A stretch of DNA of 64,000 nucleotides from CAYNRA01 sp046293395 (GTDB taxonomy: Bacteria; Bacteroidota; Bacteroidia; Cytophagales; Spirosomataceae): positions 744,001 to 808,000 of the forward strand of contig JBKBOU010000001.1 in the NCBI GenBank assembly GCA_046293395.1, given 5' to 3'. Numbering within the stretch: the stretch's first letter is position 1; every line of letters starts with the position of its first letter. The notes beneath the pieces are model-generated. The model was not told the DNA's origin and did no database searches. It worked only from the letters and a program-made list of their open reading frames with translations. The translations under genes and the position numbers were made by a program. This document shows, one piece after another, positions 1 to 8,811 of this stretch.

Positions 1-980
1 TTAATATATTCAAGTTGAACTCTAATTTGTTTATCAGATTCATTTTTGGGATTAGCTAATTTGTTGTAATATTTGACGAGTGATTTCAATTCGGTAAGTA
101 CAACTTCTAATTCGTCCATAGTAGAAGTGGGATATTTCTCCTTGAACTTAGAATATACATCTGATTTATTAGGAATTTCTTTATTCTTTAGTGTCAGATA
201 ATCACGAATAAATTCAGAAATTTTTGTTTTGTTTAAGGTTTCATCTTTTGCATTTTTTTCAATTACTTCCCAATAGTGTTTATAAATCCGTTCCTGTTCT
301 TTAGGTTTTAATCCCATTAATATGTAATTCCTAATAAGGTCGGCTTGTGACAACTCAAGCCCTGTCGAGTTTAAACTTTCAAAAATTCTTTGTGGATTAT
401 CTTTTTGTCTGTCAAGAGCAATATCAACAAAAATTAACTTTGAAAGTCCACGTTGAACGACTTCAAAATTTTCTGGATTTATTACTGACCTGAAATAGTT
501 AAAATTCTCAATAATTTTCGAGTAACCTTTAAATTCTTCGTCGTTTGTCGCATTGAGAATATACCCAAGTGCTTCTTTATTGTTTTCAGTAGGTTTTAGT
601 TTTAATTTTTCCCCTTCTGAGGCAAATTCATTAATCAAATATGTTTTTTGAATTCGATTGACCAACATTTGATTATCAAGTTCTTTTGCCAGTCGGTAAA
701 GTGCTATGTAAACTAATGTAATCGTTGTAAGCCTCTGTTGTCCATCAATTATGGTAAGTTCTGTTAATCCTGATGCTGAATAAACGTCATCGTGAACATA
801 TACAATACTACCAATAAAATGTGCATTTGTCTTATCATTTTTACCTGATTCAATAATGTCATGCAGAAGCTGCTTACATTGGAGTAATGTCCAATCGTAG
901 TTTCTCTGATAAACTGGAATTACAAATGTCGTTTCGTTGGTCGCTAAAAATTTATCTACTCTTGTTTCGTTTGCTTTCAT
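1..980 (-). CDS. DUF262 / GmrSD-type protein, N-terminal part (3' end outside window)
   Basis: I translated this from the ATG at 980 leftward; the frame stays open to base 1, giving 326 codons, so the C-terminus lies outside the window. The protein carries the hallmarks of the DUF262 (GmrS-like, ParB/Srx-fold) family: an early IPVYQRNYDW motif near residue 22, the nucleotide-binding DGQQRLTT motif near residue 80, and the later FESLNSTGLELSQADLIRNY segment. In known members (type IV restriction enzyme GmrSD, BrxU) the DGQQR motif belongs to an NTPase that controls a C-terminal DUF1524 HNH nuclease acting on modified phage DNA. The DUF1524 half would lie before base 1 and is not seen here. A role in phage defence is family knowledge, not shown by this fragment. 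No second defence gene is visible on its upstream side. Confidence 0.9.
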   Translation of the reverse strand, partial: MKANETRVDKFLATNETTFVIPVYQRNYDWTLLQCKQLLHDIIESGKNDKTNAHFIGSIVYVHDDVYSASGLTELTIIDGQQRLTTITLVYIALYRLAKELDNQMLVNRIQKTYLINEFASEGEKLKLKPTENNKEALGYILNATNDEEFKGYSKIIENFNYFRSVINPENFEVVQRGLSKLIFVDIALDRQKDNPQRIFESLNSTGLELSQADLIRNYILMGLKPKEQERIYKHYWEVIEKNAKDETLNKTKISEFIRDYLTLKNKEIPNKSDVYSKFKEKYPTSTMDELEVVLTELKSLVKYYNKLANPKNESDKQIRVQLEYI

Positions 981-1764
981 ATTTTAAATTGTCTGTTTAT
1001 CGGTATATGTTTATGGGATGAGTACAATCCTCCCAATTCCCTTCAAAATTCGTGGATTAAAATCGATGGCATAAGAAGTCGTTTTCAAGCCTTGGTATGC
1101 CCATAAGGCACTTTAGTGTTCTTTGTAGCGCATTTCTTGTTTGTTTGGGAGTTATTCGGTAAAATACGTTTTCCGCATCCATACAGAAAACAAACGAATG
1201 TATCTACTATTTCTGTGAAGTCCAAATAATGGGTTGTTTTCTACTGGCAATTTAGTAAACCAACAAGGTATTCACTCATTGCTAATCTATCACCCTGAAT
1301 TTTATAGCACCAAATCGCTCACATTTCTCCACTCAAAGCAACGCGAGCAGACTTCGGATTAACCCCTCAATCTACCCAAAAAAAAACAATAAATACTCTG
1401 GTATCAAATAGTAAGTAAACAACTCTACCAAGAAAATAAGCTTTTCTGCCCAACATTTTGAGAAAAAATTCAGTTTGAAACGAGGGTTTCTAGCAAAATC
1501 AGCACTCCTAGAAAGCTCCAAGCACAGAGTATCGCGTGCAGGGGAATCCCCAAAGAAGGTCATTCAAAGGGTTTAACCCAATAAATGCATTTGGCTTTCC
1601 AGAACTTAGGTGAGATTGTTCCCTTTTTTGACTCTATCTTTGCTCTCGTTGTTTTTTGCGCTACGCGATTATCTTTTGCTTCAAAACATAGCTATTCGAG
1701 TGCCGCTGGTTCAATTTTTCGTACAATACGTTATTAAAAACTTCTTATATATACCCACTACCAA
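981..1764. other. 784-bp region without a credible gene
   Basis: Six-frame inspection shows only short frames. The longest, 63 codons on the minus strand at 1372-1563, has no recognisable motif and is Phe/Leu-rich in the way of translated non-coding DNA. There is no clear terminator, tRNA or inverted-repeat boundary. It separates a defence-type gene from housekeeping genes and may be an old insertion or deletion scar, but nothing in the sequence proves this. Confidence 0.5.
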
Positions 1765-2445
1765 ATGATTGTTACTCTCACCGTTGTTCGTTTACGTACT
1801 TGGGCGATTCCGCTCGGTTTTGTTTCTATGGCGATTTTACGTCTCCCCTTGGTATTGAACAAAAAAATCTCTTTCTGGAAACTCATGGGCTGCGGCAAAA
1901 ACGGAACTTTCGATAAAACACCTGATTTACGCCAATGGTCTATGTTATTGGTTTGGCAAAACGAAAACGACTATACTACTTTTCGGGAAAATTCGGTCGT
2001 CATGAAATGGTGGAATCTCATCAGCGACTCCGAATGGACTTTGCAGGCGGTTCCGTTTGCTGCACACGGCACTTGGGACAAACAAGAGCCTTTTGGCCGC
2101 CCAAACAGCAAAGTTATACCCGAAGGCAAAGTGGCTGTTTTGACTAGAGCGAGCATTCGTTTGCATAAATTGAACGGATTTTGGTCGAATGTCCCTGCCG
2201 TAGCGCAAACCATGCCAACTGCGCCGGGTTATCTTTACTCAGTAGGTATCGGAGAGATTCCTTGGATAAAGCAAGCTACTTTTTCCGTTTGGGATTCGCT
2301 CGAAGACGTCAAGCAATTCGCTTACAGACAGCGCGAACATGCGGAGGTTGTCAAGAAAACACGGGAACAAAATTGGTACAGTGAAGAGCTTTTCGGCCGC
2401 TTTATTGTCCAAAAAACACATGGAACGCCTCCTTTTTCGCTTTAG
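1765..2445 (+). CDS. Spheroidene monooxygenase (CrtA)-like protein
   Basis: This 226-residue protein resembles CrtA along its whole length. CrtA is the ketolase that oxidises acyclic carotenoids in purple bacteria. Recognisable stretches are FWKLMGCG (about 37-44), GKVAVLTRASIR (about 121-132), the SVGIGEIPWIKQATFSVW segment (about 159-176) and HAEVVKKTREQNWYSEELF (about 192-210). CrtA homologues occur widely in Bacteroidota outside photosynthesis, so the substrate here is open; a carotenoid or another lipid is possible. No phytoene synthase or desaturase gene is in the window. The start was chosen because the homology begins at MIVTLTVVRLR. The stop codon overlaps that of the convergent SDR gene by 4 nt. 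Confidence 0.8.
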   Translation: MIVTLTVVRLRTWAIPLGFVSMAILRLPLVLNKKISFWKLMGCGKNGTFDKTPDLRQWSMLLVWQNENDYTTFRENSVVMKWWNLISDSEWTLQAVPFAAHGTWDKQEPFGRPNSKVIPEGKVAVLTRASIRLHKLNGFWSNVPAVAQTMPTAPGYLYSVGIGEIPWIKQATFSVWDSLEDVKQFAYRQREHAEVVKKTREQNWYSEELFGRFIVQKTHGTPPFSL

Positions 2446-3203
2446 TGCATGTAAGATGCCGCGTTGATGTCCACGGTTGTTCCACTTGCGTGATTCATGG
2501 CACCGGAGAGCATCAACGTTACCACAGGCGATATGTGCGAGGGCGTTGTTAGCTCATTCAAGCCCAATTCGTCGATGATTTTTTGCTCACCTGCTTGTGC
2601 GATGAAATCCTCCGCCATTTGTGTTTTTGTAAATCCGGGTGCGACGATAAAGGAAATCATGCCTTTTTTGCCGAAGGAACGCGCCACGGTTTTTCCGAGA
2701 GATACTACACCTCCTTTGGATGCCGCGTATGCCAAATAATCGGCGGTTTCTCCGCGAAACGCTGCTCTTGAGGCAATAAATACCAGTTGACCTCCTCCAG
2801 AAGAGGGCATTGACTGCAACGCAAGATGTGTCAATTGTCCGATGGCATTCAAATTTACTTGCATGGTTTTTTGCCAAACATGCATCCAGTCGGCAGAGGA
2901 ATCCTCTATGGCATGTGCCGTAAAAATTCCGGCGTTCAGTACGACGCCCGTCAGAGAACCAAGTACTTGAACAGATTGCTCCCACAAAAACTGTACATCT
3001 TCAGGCTTATTCATATCTGCACAAACCAATTCAATTTTTTGGGACGGGTATTGCTTTTGCAATTCTATAAGCGACTCATTATCAGAACGATAATGCAGAA
3101 CGACGTCTGCACCTGCGGCTACAACTTGCTGTGCAATAGCCAAACCAATTCCTTTGGAAGCACCTGTAATGAGGATTTTTTTAGAAGATAAATCTATTTG
3201 CAT
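2442..3203 (-). CDS. SDR family oxidoreductase (FabG-like)
   Basis: Short-chain dehydrogenase of classical type, about 253 residues from the chosen start. The nucleotide-binding TGASKGIG motif lies near the N-terminus, followed by an LNAG motif, a catalytic Ser in FIASRAAF and the YxxxK pair in YLAYAASKGG. The IVAPGFTKTQM stretch is also typical of the family. It should reduce or oxidise a carbonyl or alcohol with NAD(P)H in the cytoplasm, but the substrate cannot be read from sequence. An upstream in-frame ATG at 3224 would add 7 residues; I prefer 3203 because family members begin just before the first beta strand. It lies tail-to-tail with the CrtA-like gene and is divergent from mtgA. Confidence 0.85.
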   Translation of the reverse strand: MQIDLSSKKILITGASKGIGLAIAQQVVAAGADVVLHYRSDNESLIELQKQYPSQKIELVCADMNKPEDVQFLWEQSVQVLGSLTGVVLNAGIFTAHAIEDSSADWMHVWQKTMQVNLNAIGQLTHLALQSMPSSGGGQLVFIASRAAFRGETADYLAYAASKGGVVSLGKTVARSFGKKGMISFIVAPGFTKTQMAEDFIAQAGEQKIIDELGLNELTTPSHISPVVTLMLSGAMNHASGTTVDINAASYMH

Positions 3204-3284
3204 TAATTTTGAGTTTAAAATCATTCGCTCAAAGATAAGCGAGTACCAATTAGTTCGGAAATATTTATCAAAAAACAGATATAC

Positions 3285-3974
3285 ATGGGATTTATCGGCA
3301 AAATTATTGGCAAAATTATACTCTATTTTATTGGCTTCACGGTACTGTCCGTGATTTTCTTCAAGTTTGTTCCGATTCCTTTTACTTGGACGATGCTCGG
3401 GCAGAAAATGGAAGCCAGCAGTGAAGGGCGGGACTCGGAACTACATTATTCGTGGCGAAGTATGGACGAAATAAGCAAGGAAGCAGCATTGGCGGTTATT
3501 GCAGCGGAAGACCAGAAATTCCCGAACCACAATGGTTTTGATTTCGAGGCAATGAAAAACGCATTTATGGGCAACTTGAAAGGCAAGAAATTAAAGGGTG
3601 CATCTACGATTTCGCAACAGGTAGCCAAGAATGTTTTTTTATGGCAAAGTAGAAGTTATACTCGGAAAATCGCTGAGGTATATTTCACCTTTCTTATAGA
3701 ATTAATTTGGGGCAAAGAGCGTATCTTGGAAGTCTATTTGAATGTGGCGGAAACCGGTATTATGACCTTTGGTTTTGAAGAAGGTGCGCAACGCTATTTC
3801 AATAAATCAGCTCAAAATTTAACCAGAACAGAAGCGGCAAAAATAGCGGCGATTCTTCCAAGTCCACGCAAATGGTCGGTGAAAAATCCAGGTTCTTATA
3901 CAGCACGACGGGTGCAATCCATCACCCGAAGTATGCGCAATTTAGGTGGTACGAGCTATTTAATGAACTTATAA
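3285..3974 (+). CDS. mtgA: Monofunctional biosynthetic peptidoglycan transglycosylase
   Basis: A 229-residue GT51 enzyme that polymerises lipid II into glycan chains at the periplasmic face of the inner membrane. It has one N-terminal membrane span (about 5-27) and then a GT51 domain: AAEDQKFPNH with catalytic Glu75, the GASTISQQVAKN motif (about 104-115) and KERILEVYLN (about 144-153). There is no penicillin-binding transpeptidase domain, and the length is normal for MtgA. It is followed after 68 nt by the GroES-like gene on the same strand. Confidence 0.95.
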   Translation: MGFIGKIIGKIILYFIGFTVLSVIFFKFVPIPFTWTMLGQKMEASSEGRDSELHYSWRSMDEISKEAALAVIAAEDQKFPNHNGFDFEAMKNAFMGNLKGKKLKGASTISQQVAKNVFLWQSRSYTRKIAEVYFTFLIELIWGKERILEVYLNVAETGIMTFGFEEGAQRYFNKSAQNLTRTEAAKIAAILPSPRKWSVKNPGSYTARRVQSITRSMRNLGGTSYLMNL

Positions 3975-4042
3975 GTCAAAATCTAGGAACAAAAATCCTC
4001 CACAAAACCGTTGAATACATACATTTTCTATTTTGTAAAACT

Positions 4043-4420
4043 ATGTTTGAATTTATATCGGACGACTCTTGGAAGAAGATTATTGTCATCGGAGATAAGG
4101 TACTCATCAAACCGAGCAAACCTCTTGATCAAACACACTCAGGATTGTATTTACCTCCGAGTGTAAAAGAAAAAGAAGAGGTACAGTCAGGGTATGTCAT
4201 GAAAGTTGGACCAGGGTATCCTATTCCTGTGATGAGCGAAGATGAACCCTGGAAAAACCAGCAGGAAAAGACAAAGTATCTTCCGCTTCAAGCAGAAGAA
4301 GGAGATTTGGCCATTTATTTACAGCGACATGCGATAGAAATCATGTACCACGGCGAACAGTATGTTGTTGTTCCTCAATCTTCCATTTTGCTACTGGAAA
4401 GAAAAGAGGATTTGTTTTAA
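4043..4420 (+). CDS. GroES-like co-chaperone (GroES family paralogue)
   Basis: A 125-residue protein with the Cpn10/GroES fold. GDKVLIKP opens the domain, HSGLYLPPSVKEKEE matches the mobile-loop region, GYVMKVGPG is the central turn, and GEQYVVVPQSSIL is the C-terminal strand pair. An acidic, charged insertion of about 25 residues separates the two halves. The longer reading frame from 3872 overlaps mtgA and was rejected; the ATG at 4043 starts right before the homology. No groEL is adjacent, so this is likely an accessory paralogue rather than the main GroES. Whether it contacts GroEL is inference. Confidence 0.8.
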   Translation: MFEFISDDSWKKIIVIGDKVLIKPSKPLDQTHSGLYLPPSVKEKEEVQSGYVMKVGPGYPIPVMSEDEPWKNQQEKTKYLPLQAEEGDLAIYLQRHAIEIMYHGEQYVVVPQSSILLLERKEDLF

Positions 4421-4543
4421 TCGTTTCATGGAAGACATCTTGGATAAATCCTATTGTTTTTCATAGCATATTTCACTTTTATCACATAGGCAATGCGTAA
4501 AAGCACGTACCTTTGCTTATTCACTAAATCAATTCACCACCAA

Positions 4544-7081
4544 ATGCTACGTTCCCAACTTGGAAATATTGGACATTTTGCAGTGATCATTTCTTTTGTA
4601 TCTGCATTAATTTCCACTTACGCATACATACAAGCCTCACGCGATAACAAACCCGCGTCGTCTTGGATTACCCTGGCTCGTTCGTCTTTTTTCATTCATA
4701 CGGCGGGCATTCTTACGGTAGTCGCAACACTATTTACTATTATTTTCAATCATTATTTTGAATACCACTACGCGTGGGACAATACCTCTTGGAGCTTACC
4801 GGTCGGGTATGCCATCTCTAGTTTTTGGCAAGATCAAGAAGGTAGTTTCTTGCTTTGGATGTTCTGGGATGCACTCATTGGCGTCCTTCTTATCTTCACT
4901 TTTTATCAGAAAATCAAACGGAAAAAGAATACGTCTTCCTTCGAAGCGCCCGTCATGACAGTTATGGCGGGTGTACAAGCCTTTCTTGCCTCCATGATTC
5001 TCGGAGTCGTAATCTGGGGAGAATTGAAACTTGGTAGCTCCCCTTTCTTGCTGCTTAAAGAGTCCATGCCTGACTTGCCCGTTTGGAAAACACAACCTGA
5101 TTTTGTTCCGAATGACGGAAATGGTTTGAACCCCCTACTCCAAAATTACTGGATGGTTATTCACCCTCCAACGCTGTTTCTTGGTTTTGCTTTGACCCTT
5201 GTTCCTTTTGCTTTTGGTATTGCCGGATTATGGCAAAAAAAATATACCGAATGGATTAAACCTGCACTTCCTTGGACACTCGTGTCTGCTGTTGTTCTTG
5301 GAACAGGGATTATGATGGGGGCAATTTGGGCATACGAAACCCTCAATTTTGGTGGATATTGGAACTGGGACCCCGTAGAAAACGCCGTGTATGTTCCTTG
5401 GCTTATTCTGGTTGCAAGTTTCCATACGATGCTTTTAGCACCCAAAAACTCGTCTGCGCTCAAATATACCTTCATTCTTGTTTTTGCTCAGTTCATCCTC
5501 ATTTTATATTCCACTTTTTTAACACGGAGTGGGATTTTGGGCAATGCCTCTGTTCACTCTTTCACAGATTTGGGGCTGTCGGGTCAGTTGCTAATTTACC
5601 TGCTTAGCTTTGTGGTGTTTGCAATCATCCTAGCTGCACTTCGTTGGAAAGAACTCCCTGCCGATGAAAAAGAAGTGGAAACTTATTCAAAAGAATTTTG
5701 GATTTTCATTGGCGTTTTGGTGCTTTGTTTGGCCGCATTCCAAGTGATTGTTACGACGTCTATTCCTGTTTACAATAAGTTAGGTGAGGCATTTGGATTG
5801 TCTTTAAACATGGCGATGCCAAGCGACCAAATCATGCACTACACGAAATTCCAGCAATGGTTTTTTGTCATTATTACGATACTAACGGGTGTAGGACAGT
5901 ATTTCTGGTGGATGAAAATCAAGAAAGAAACACTTGGGAAATTAGTTAACCCATTGATAGCTACGCTTTTACTAGCAACAATCGTTATTACCGTTACAAA
6001 AGTAAACAATTGGCAATACATTCTAATCCTCACAGCAGGGATATTCAGTATCATTGCAAACGGTGCGGTACTCATTGATATTTTGAAGGGTAAATGGCAA
6101 ATTGCGGGCGGTGCAACCACACACATTGGCGTTGCTTTGATGCTCATCGGAATTATGTTTTCGTCGGGGTATTCCAAAGTAATTTCTGTCAATACTTCGG
6201 GTTCTGAAATTTTTGCAGACAACGACGAAGCGAACAAAGAAAATGTTGTTTTGTGGCTCAATAGACCTTTGCAAATGGGCGAATATACGCTTACCTATCA
6301 AGGTCAATTTGTTGATGTTCGGAACGTTCCTGGATTCATTGAGAAACGTTTCATCCAACCGATTCCCACTTCAGGCTATTTGGGTATTGCTCGTGCTGAC
6401 ATTATGGACGGTGATAAACTTTTCTACAAACGAGGCGATACCGTTGCCTACGAAGCAGAAAACACCTATTATCAGGTTTCGTATAAAGACAAAGAAGGCA
6501 AAAGTTTCAATCTCTATCCCCGTTTTCAAATCAATGAAAAAATGGGAAATGTGGCCTCCCCAGATATTAAAAAATTGGCGACAAGAGATATTTACTCGCA
6601 CGTAACGTTTGTCAATCTGGAAGAAGACAGAGAATGGAGTGCCCCTGAAAACTTCAAAGTTGCCTTGAAAGATACGTTTTTCTTGAATGATTATGTAGCG
6701 ATTTTGGATGATGTAGTGGCTGTAAATCAGGTAGATGGTTTGGACTTAGCTCCGGGAGATGCAGCAGCAAAAGCCACCTTGCGTATTTTGGAACGCGATG
6801 GAGAAAGAAAATTATACCCCACGTTCGTTATCAAAAATAGAGAAATTTGGAGTAAACCAGAAGTTAGCTTGGAGCTCGGATTACGCGCTCAATTAACCGA
6901 AATCGACCCAGTAAACGGGCAATTTAACTTCGCTATTTCCAGAGGGCAACGTGAATTTATTGTTTTGAAGGCAGAGGAAAAACCACAGATTAATTTACTC
7001 TGGATTGGTACACTTCTATTGGTTGTAGGTATGACAATTGCCGCTTTCAGACGTTTCCAAATTTACTTGAAAACAGCGTAA
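4544..7081 (+). CDS. ccmF: CcmF/NrfE-type cytochrome c haem lyase (CcsA superfamily)
   Basis: An 845-residue polytopic membrane protein. It carries the haem-handling tryptophan-rich WWD motif GGYWNWDPVENAVYVPWL, an HPPTLFLGFAL loop with a conserved His and an HSFTDLG segment. A long C-terminal periplasmic domain ends in a final membrane span (IGTLLLVVGMTIAAF). CcmF attaches haem to apocytochrome c at CxxCH motifs in the periplasm. It is longer than the roughly 650 residues of proteobacterial CcmF, as is usual in Bacteroidota, because of an enlarged C-terminal domain. I start at the ATG at 4544 (MLRSQLGNIGHF) rather than the upstream in-frame ATG at 4493, since homology begins there. No other ccm genes flank it. 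A strong terminator follows. Confidence 0.9.
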   Translation: MLRSQLGNIGHFAVIISFVSALISTYAYIQASRDNKPASSWITLARSSFFIHTAGILTVVATLFTIIFNHYFEYHYAWDNTSWSLPVGYAISSFWQDQEGSFLLWMFWDALIGVLLIFTFYQKIKRKKNTSSFEAPVMTVMAGVQAFLASMILGVVIWGELKLGSSPFLLLKESMPDLPVWKTQPDFVPNDGNGLNPLLQNYWMVIHPPTLFLGFALTLVPFAFGIAGLWQKKYTEWIKPALPWTLVSAVVLGTGIMMGAIWAYETLNFGGYWNWDPVENAVYVPWLILVASFHTMLLAPKNSSALKYTFILVFAQFILILYSTFLTRSGILGNASVHSFTDLGLSGQLLIYLLSFVVFAIILAALRWKELPADEKEVETYSKEFWIFIGVLVLCLAAFQVIVTTSIPVYNKLGEAFGLSLNMAMPSDQIMHYTKFQQWFFVIITILTGVGQYFWWMKIKKETLGKLVNPLIATLLLATIVITVTKVNNWQYILILTAGIFSIIANGAVLIDILKGKWQIAGGATTHIGVALMLIGIMFSSGYSKVISVNTSGSEIFADNDEANKENVVLWLNRPLQMGEYTLTYQGQFVDVRNVPGFIEKRFIQPIPTSGYLGIARADIMDGDKLFYKRGDTVAYEAENTYYQVSYKDKEGKSFNLYPRFQINEKMGNVASPDIKKLATRDIYSHVTFVNLEEDREWSAPENFKVALKDTFFLNDYVAILDDVVAVNQVDGLDLAPGDAAAKATLRILERDGERKLYPTFVIKNREIWSKPEVSLELGLRAQLTEIDPVNGQFNFAISRGQREFIVLKAEEKPQINLLWIGTLLLVVGMTIAAFRRFQIYLKTA

Positions 7082-7104
7082 ATTTACTTATTCTAACATC
7101 ATTA

Positions 7105-7140
7105 AAAACGCTACTCAAATGAACTTGAGTAGCGTTTTTT
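7105..7140 (+). terminator. Intrinsic terminator after ccmF
   Basis: Perfect 14-bp stem (7105-7118 with 7125-7138), 6-nt loop, and a run of T directly after it on the plus strand. Its core word CGCTACTCAA is repeated in the terminator at 7351-7388. Confidence 0.9.
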
Positions 7141-7350
7141 TGTGTAGGTGCGTATCGAATAGAAAGAGGACCTTCACTCTCTTTCTTTTAGGTAAAAAAT
7201 TACGAATAATTCAAATACAATCAGGTTAATTGACTTATAAAGAATGTATTACTTCGTTTATTCATCAAAGAAATTGACATTTTCAGATGCTTTCTAAACG
7301 AGTTAATATTCCATTTTATTCCTGTTTATTTGTCAGAATATTTAGAAATA

Positions 7351-7388
7351 AAAATCGCTACTCAATAAAAAAATTGAGTAGCGATTTT
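7351..7388 (-). terminator. Intrinsic terminator after susD (pair 1), bidirectional
   Basis: Perfect 15-bp stem (7351-7365 with 7374-7388) around an 8-nt A-rich loop. Both ends are A/T runs, so it can work in both directions. It lies 25 nt downstream of the minus-strand susD stop. About 200 bp of AT-rich DNA between this and the ccmF terminator holds no gene; a weaker GAAAGAG/CTCTTTC hairpin sits at 7161-7186. Confidence 0.85.
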
Positions 7389-7413
7389 CAGAAATAGTCA
7401 GTAAGAGAAATCC

Positions 7414-8787
7414 TTAATATCCTTCGTTTTGTACGAGCGATTTATTTGTGTCCATTTCTCTTTGCGGAATTGGTAGAATGAGTCTTGGTGAGTTCCAAGC
7501 TATACCACGAACACTGCTTCTTGTTCTTTTCAAGTCATGCAATTGAACACCTTCAAAGGCAAGTTCCAACTTACGTTCTTTCAAGATTTGAGCAAGTGTA
7601 ACGGTTTGCAATGGAGCAAGTCCAGCCCTTTGGCGGATAACGTTAACGTCTGCTGCTGGTGTTGCGCCTACAGCAGTACCTAAACGGAAGTTAGCCTCGG
7701 CACGCGTCAAATACATTTCAGCTAAACGCACAACAGGTACGTGTCCGAATCTGTCTAAGTGTTTTTGAGAATACGTATTGTTATTCGCCCGGATGAAGAA
7801 AGCAGCGCGTGCGTCATCTTCTTCATACAAAGCCAAATGCGAAGGTAAAATACGGAAATCACCACGACCTGAAGTTCCAGGAATTGAACCTACCGTTACG
7901 CCATAATACGTGTTTAAACCGTTTGCACCGTCTTGTGTTGTCACTGTCATCGAGAAAACATACTCTGCCGGGATTGCACCGCCACCACCAATAAATGTAT
8001 AGAATAATTGGTCGTAAGAAGGCGCTAAACGATATACATTCGACTGAATAACGCGGTTTGCTGCGTCACGTGCTGCGGCATAATTCCCTTGTTGTAAATA
8101 GACACGAGACAACATGGCTGCTGCTGCCGATTTTGTCGCGTAGTTACCGTTAGTCATCGGCAAAGCTGCTTCTGCCTCTGTCAAATCTTTGATAACTTGC
8201 GCATAGACGTCTGCCACAGAGTTTCTCGCCACGAAATCTTCATCTTGTACACTTCGTGTTGGTTTCAAAACCAACGGAACACCTGGGTTAGCTGCATTAT
8301 CGCCGTCACCCCATGTTTTACCATAAATACGTACCAATTCGAAATACAAAGCACCACGAATGAACTTCGCCTCGCCTTCAATACGCGCTCTTTTGGACTC
8401 ATCTACGACAGAAAGCGCAGAAAGTACGTTATTTGCACGGTTGATTGCATTGTAAGAAAAGCGCCAAGTACTGTTTGCCGTTGCGTTAACGGTCGTCATT
8501 TGCTTGTCAAAAATTTCCAATAAGTTCTGGAAAGTACCTCCAAAACGCATGTCGTTGTTATCTCCAAGTAGATCAGAGATATATTGGATGGCACCGCCAT
8601 ACACGTCCACATCTTGCATTCCGTCATAGCAACCGATAAGGGTTACTTCTACGTCACGAGAGGTAGAAAGAGCCGTTGTTTCATCAATACTCTGCGTGGG
8701 AGCCACATCTAGTTTACTTCCACAACCGGTAGCGATAAACAAGCCACCAGCAGCAAGAAGCGAATATACAAATCTATTTTTTTTCAT
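7414..8787 (-). CDS. SusD/RagB family outer-membrane substrate-binding lipoprotein (pair 1)
   Basis: A 457-residue lipoprotein: basic start, hydrophobic stretch, then a lipobox ending at Cys22 (FIATGC). The SusD fold is supported by the TPR-like helical segments (ALYFELVRIYG, AAMLSRVYLQQGNYAAA), the VRLAEMYLTRAEANFR helix and the C-terminal RKLELAFEGVQLHDLKR segment typical of the family. SusD proteins cap the SusC channel on the cell surface and bind the ligand. It is encoded 24 nt after its SusC partner and is clearly co-transcribed. The usual SusD carbohydrate link is family knowledge; no glycoside hydrolase or dedicated regulator is nearby, so the ligand is unknown. Confidence 0.95.
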   Translation of the reverse strand: MKKNRFVYSLLAAGGLFIATGCGSKLDVAPTQSIDETTALSTSRDVEVTLIGCYDGMQDVDVYGGAIQYISDLLGDNNDMRFGGTFQNLLEIFDKQMTTVNATANSTWRFSYNAINRANNVLSALSVVDESKRARIEGEAKFIRGALYFELVRIYGKTWGDGDNAANPGVPLVLKPTRSVQDEDFVARNSVADVYAQVIKDLTEAEAALPMTNGNYATKSAAAAMLSRVYLQQGNYAAARDAANRVIQSNVYRLAPSYDQLFYTFIGGGGAIPAEYVFSMTVTTQDGANGLNTYYGVTVGSIPGTSGRGDFRILPSHLALYEEDDARAAFFIRANNNTYSQKHLDRFGHVPVVRLAEMYLTRAEANFRLGTAVGATPAADVNVIRQRAGLAPLQTVTLAQILKERKLELAFEGVQLHDLKRTRSSVRGIAWNSPRLILPIPQREMDTNKSLVQNEGY

Positions 8788-8811
8788 GTTCGAGTCGTTA
8801 AAATGTTCAAC

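Noticed and set aside
1372..1563. 63-codon minus-strand frame in the gene-free region
   Set aside because: No motif, no neighbour coupling, composition like translated non-coding DNA.
3872..4042. 57-codon extension of the GroES-like gene
   Set aside because: It overlaps mtgA and has no GroES-like features.
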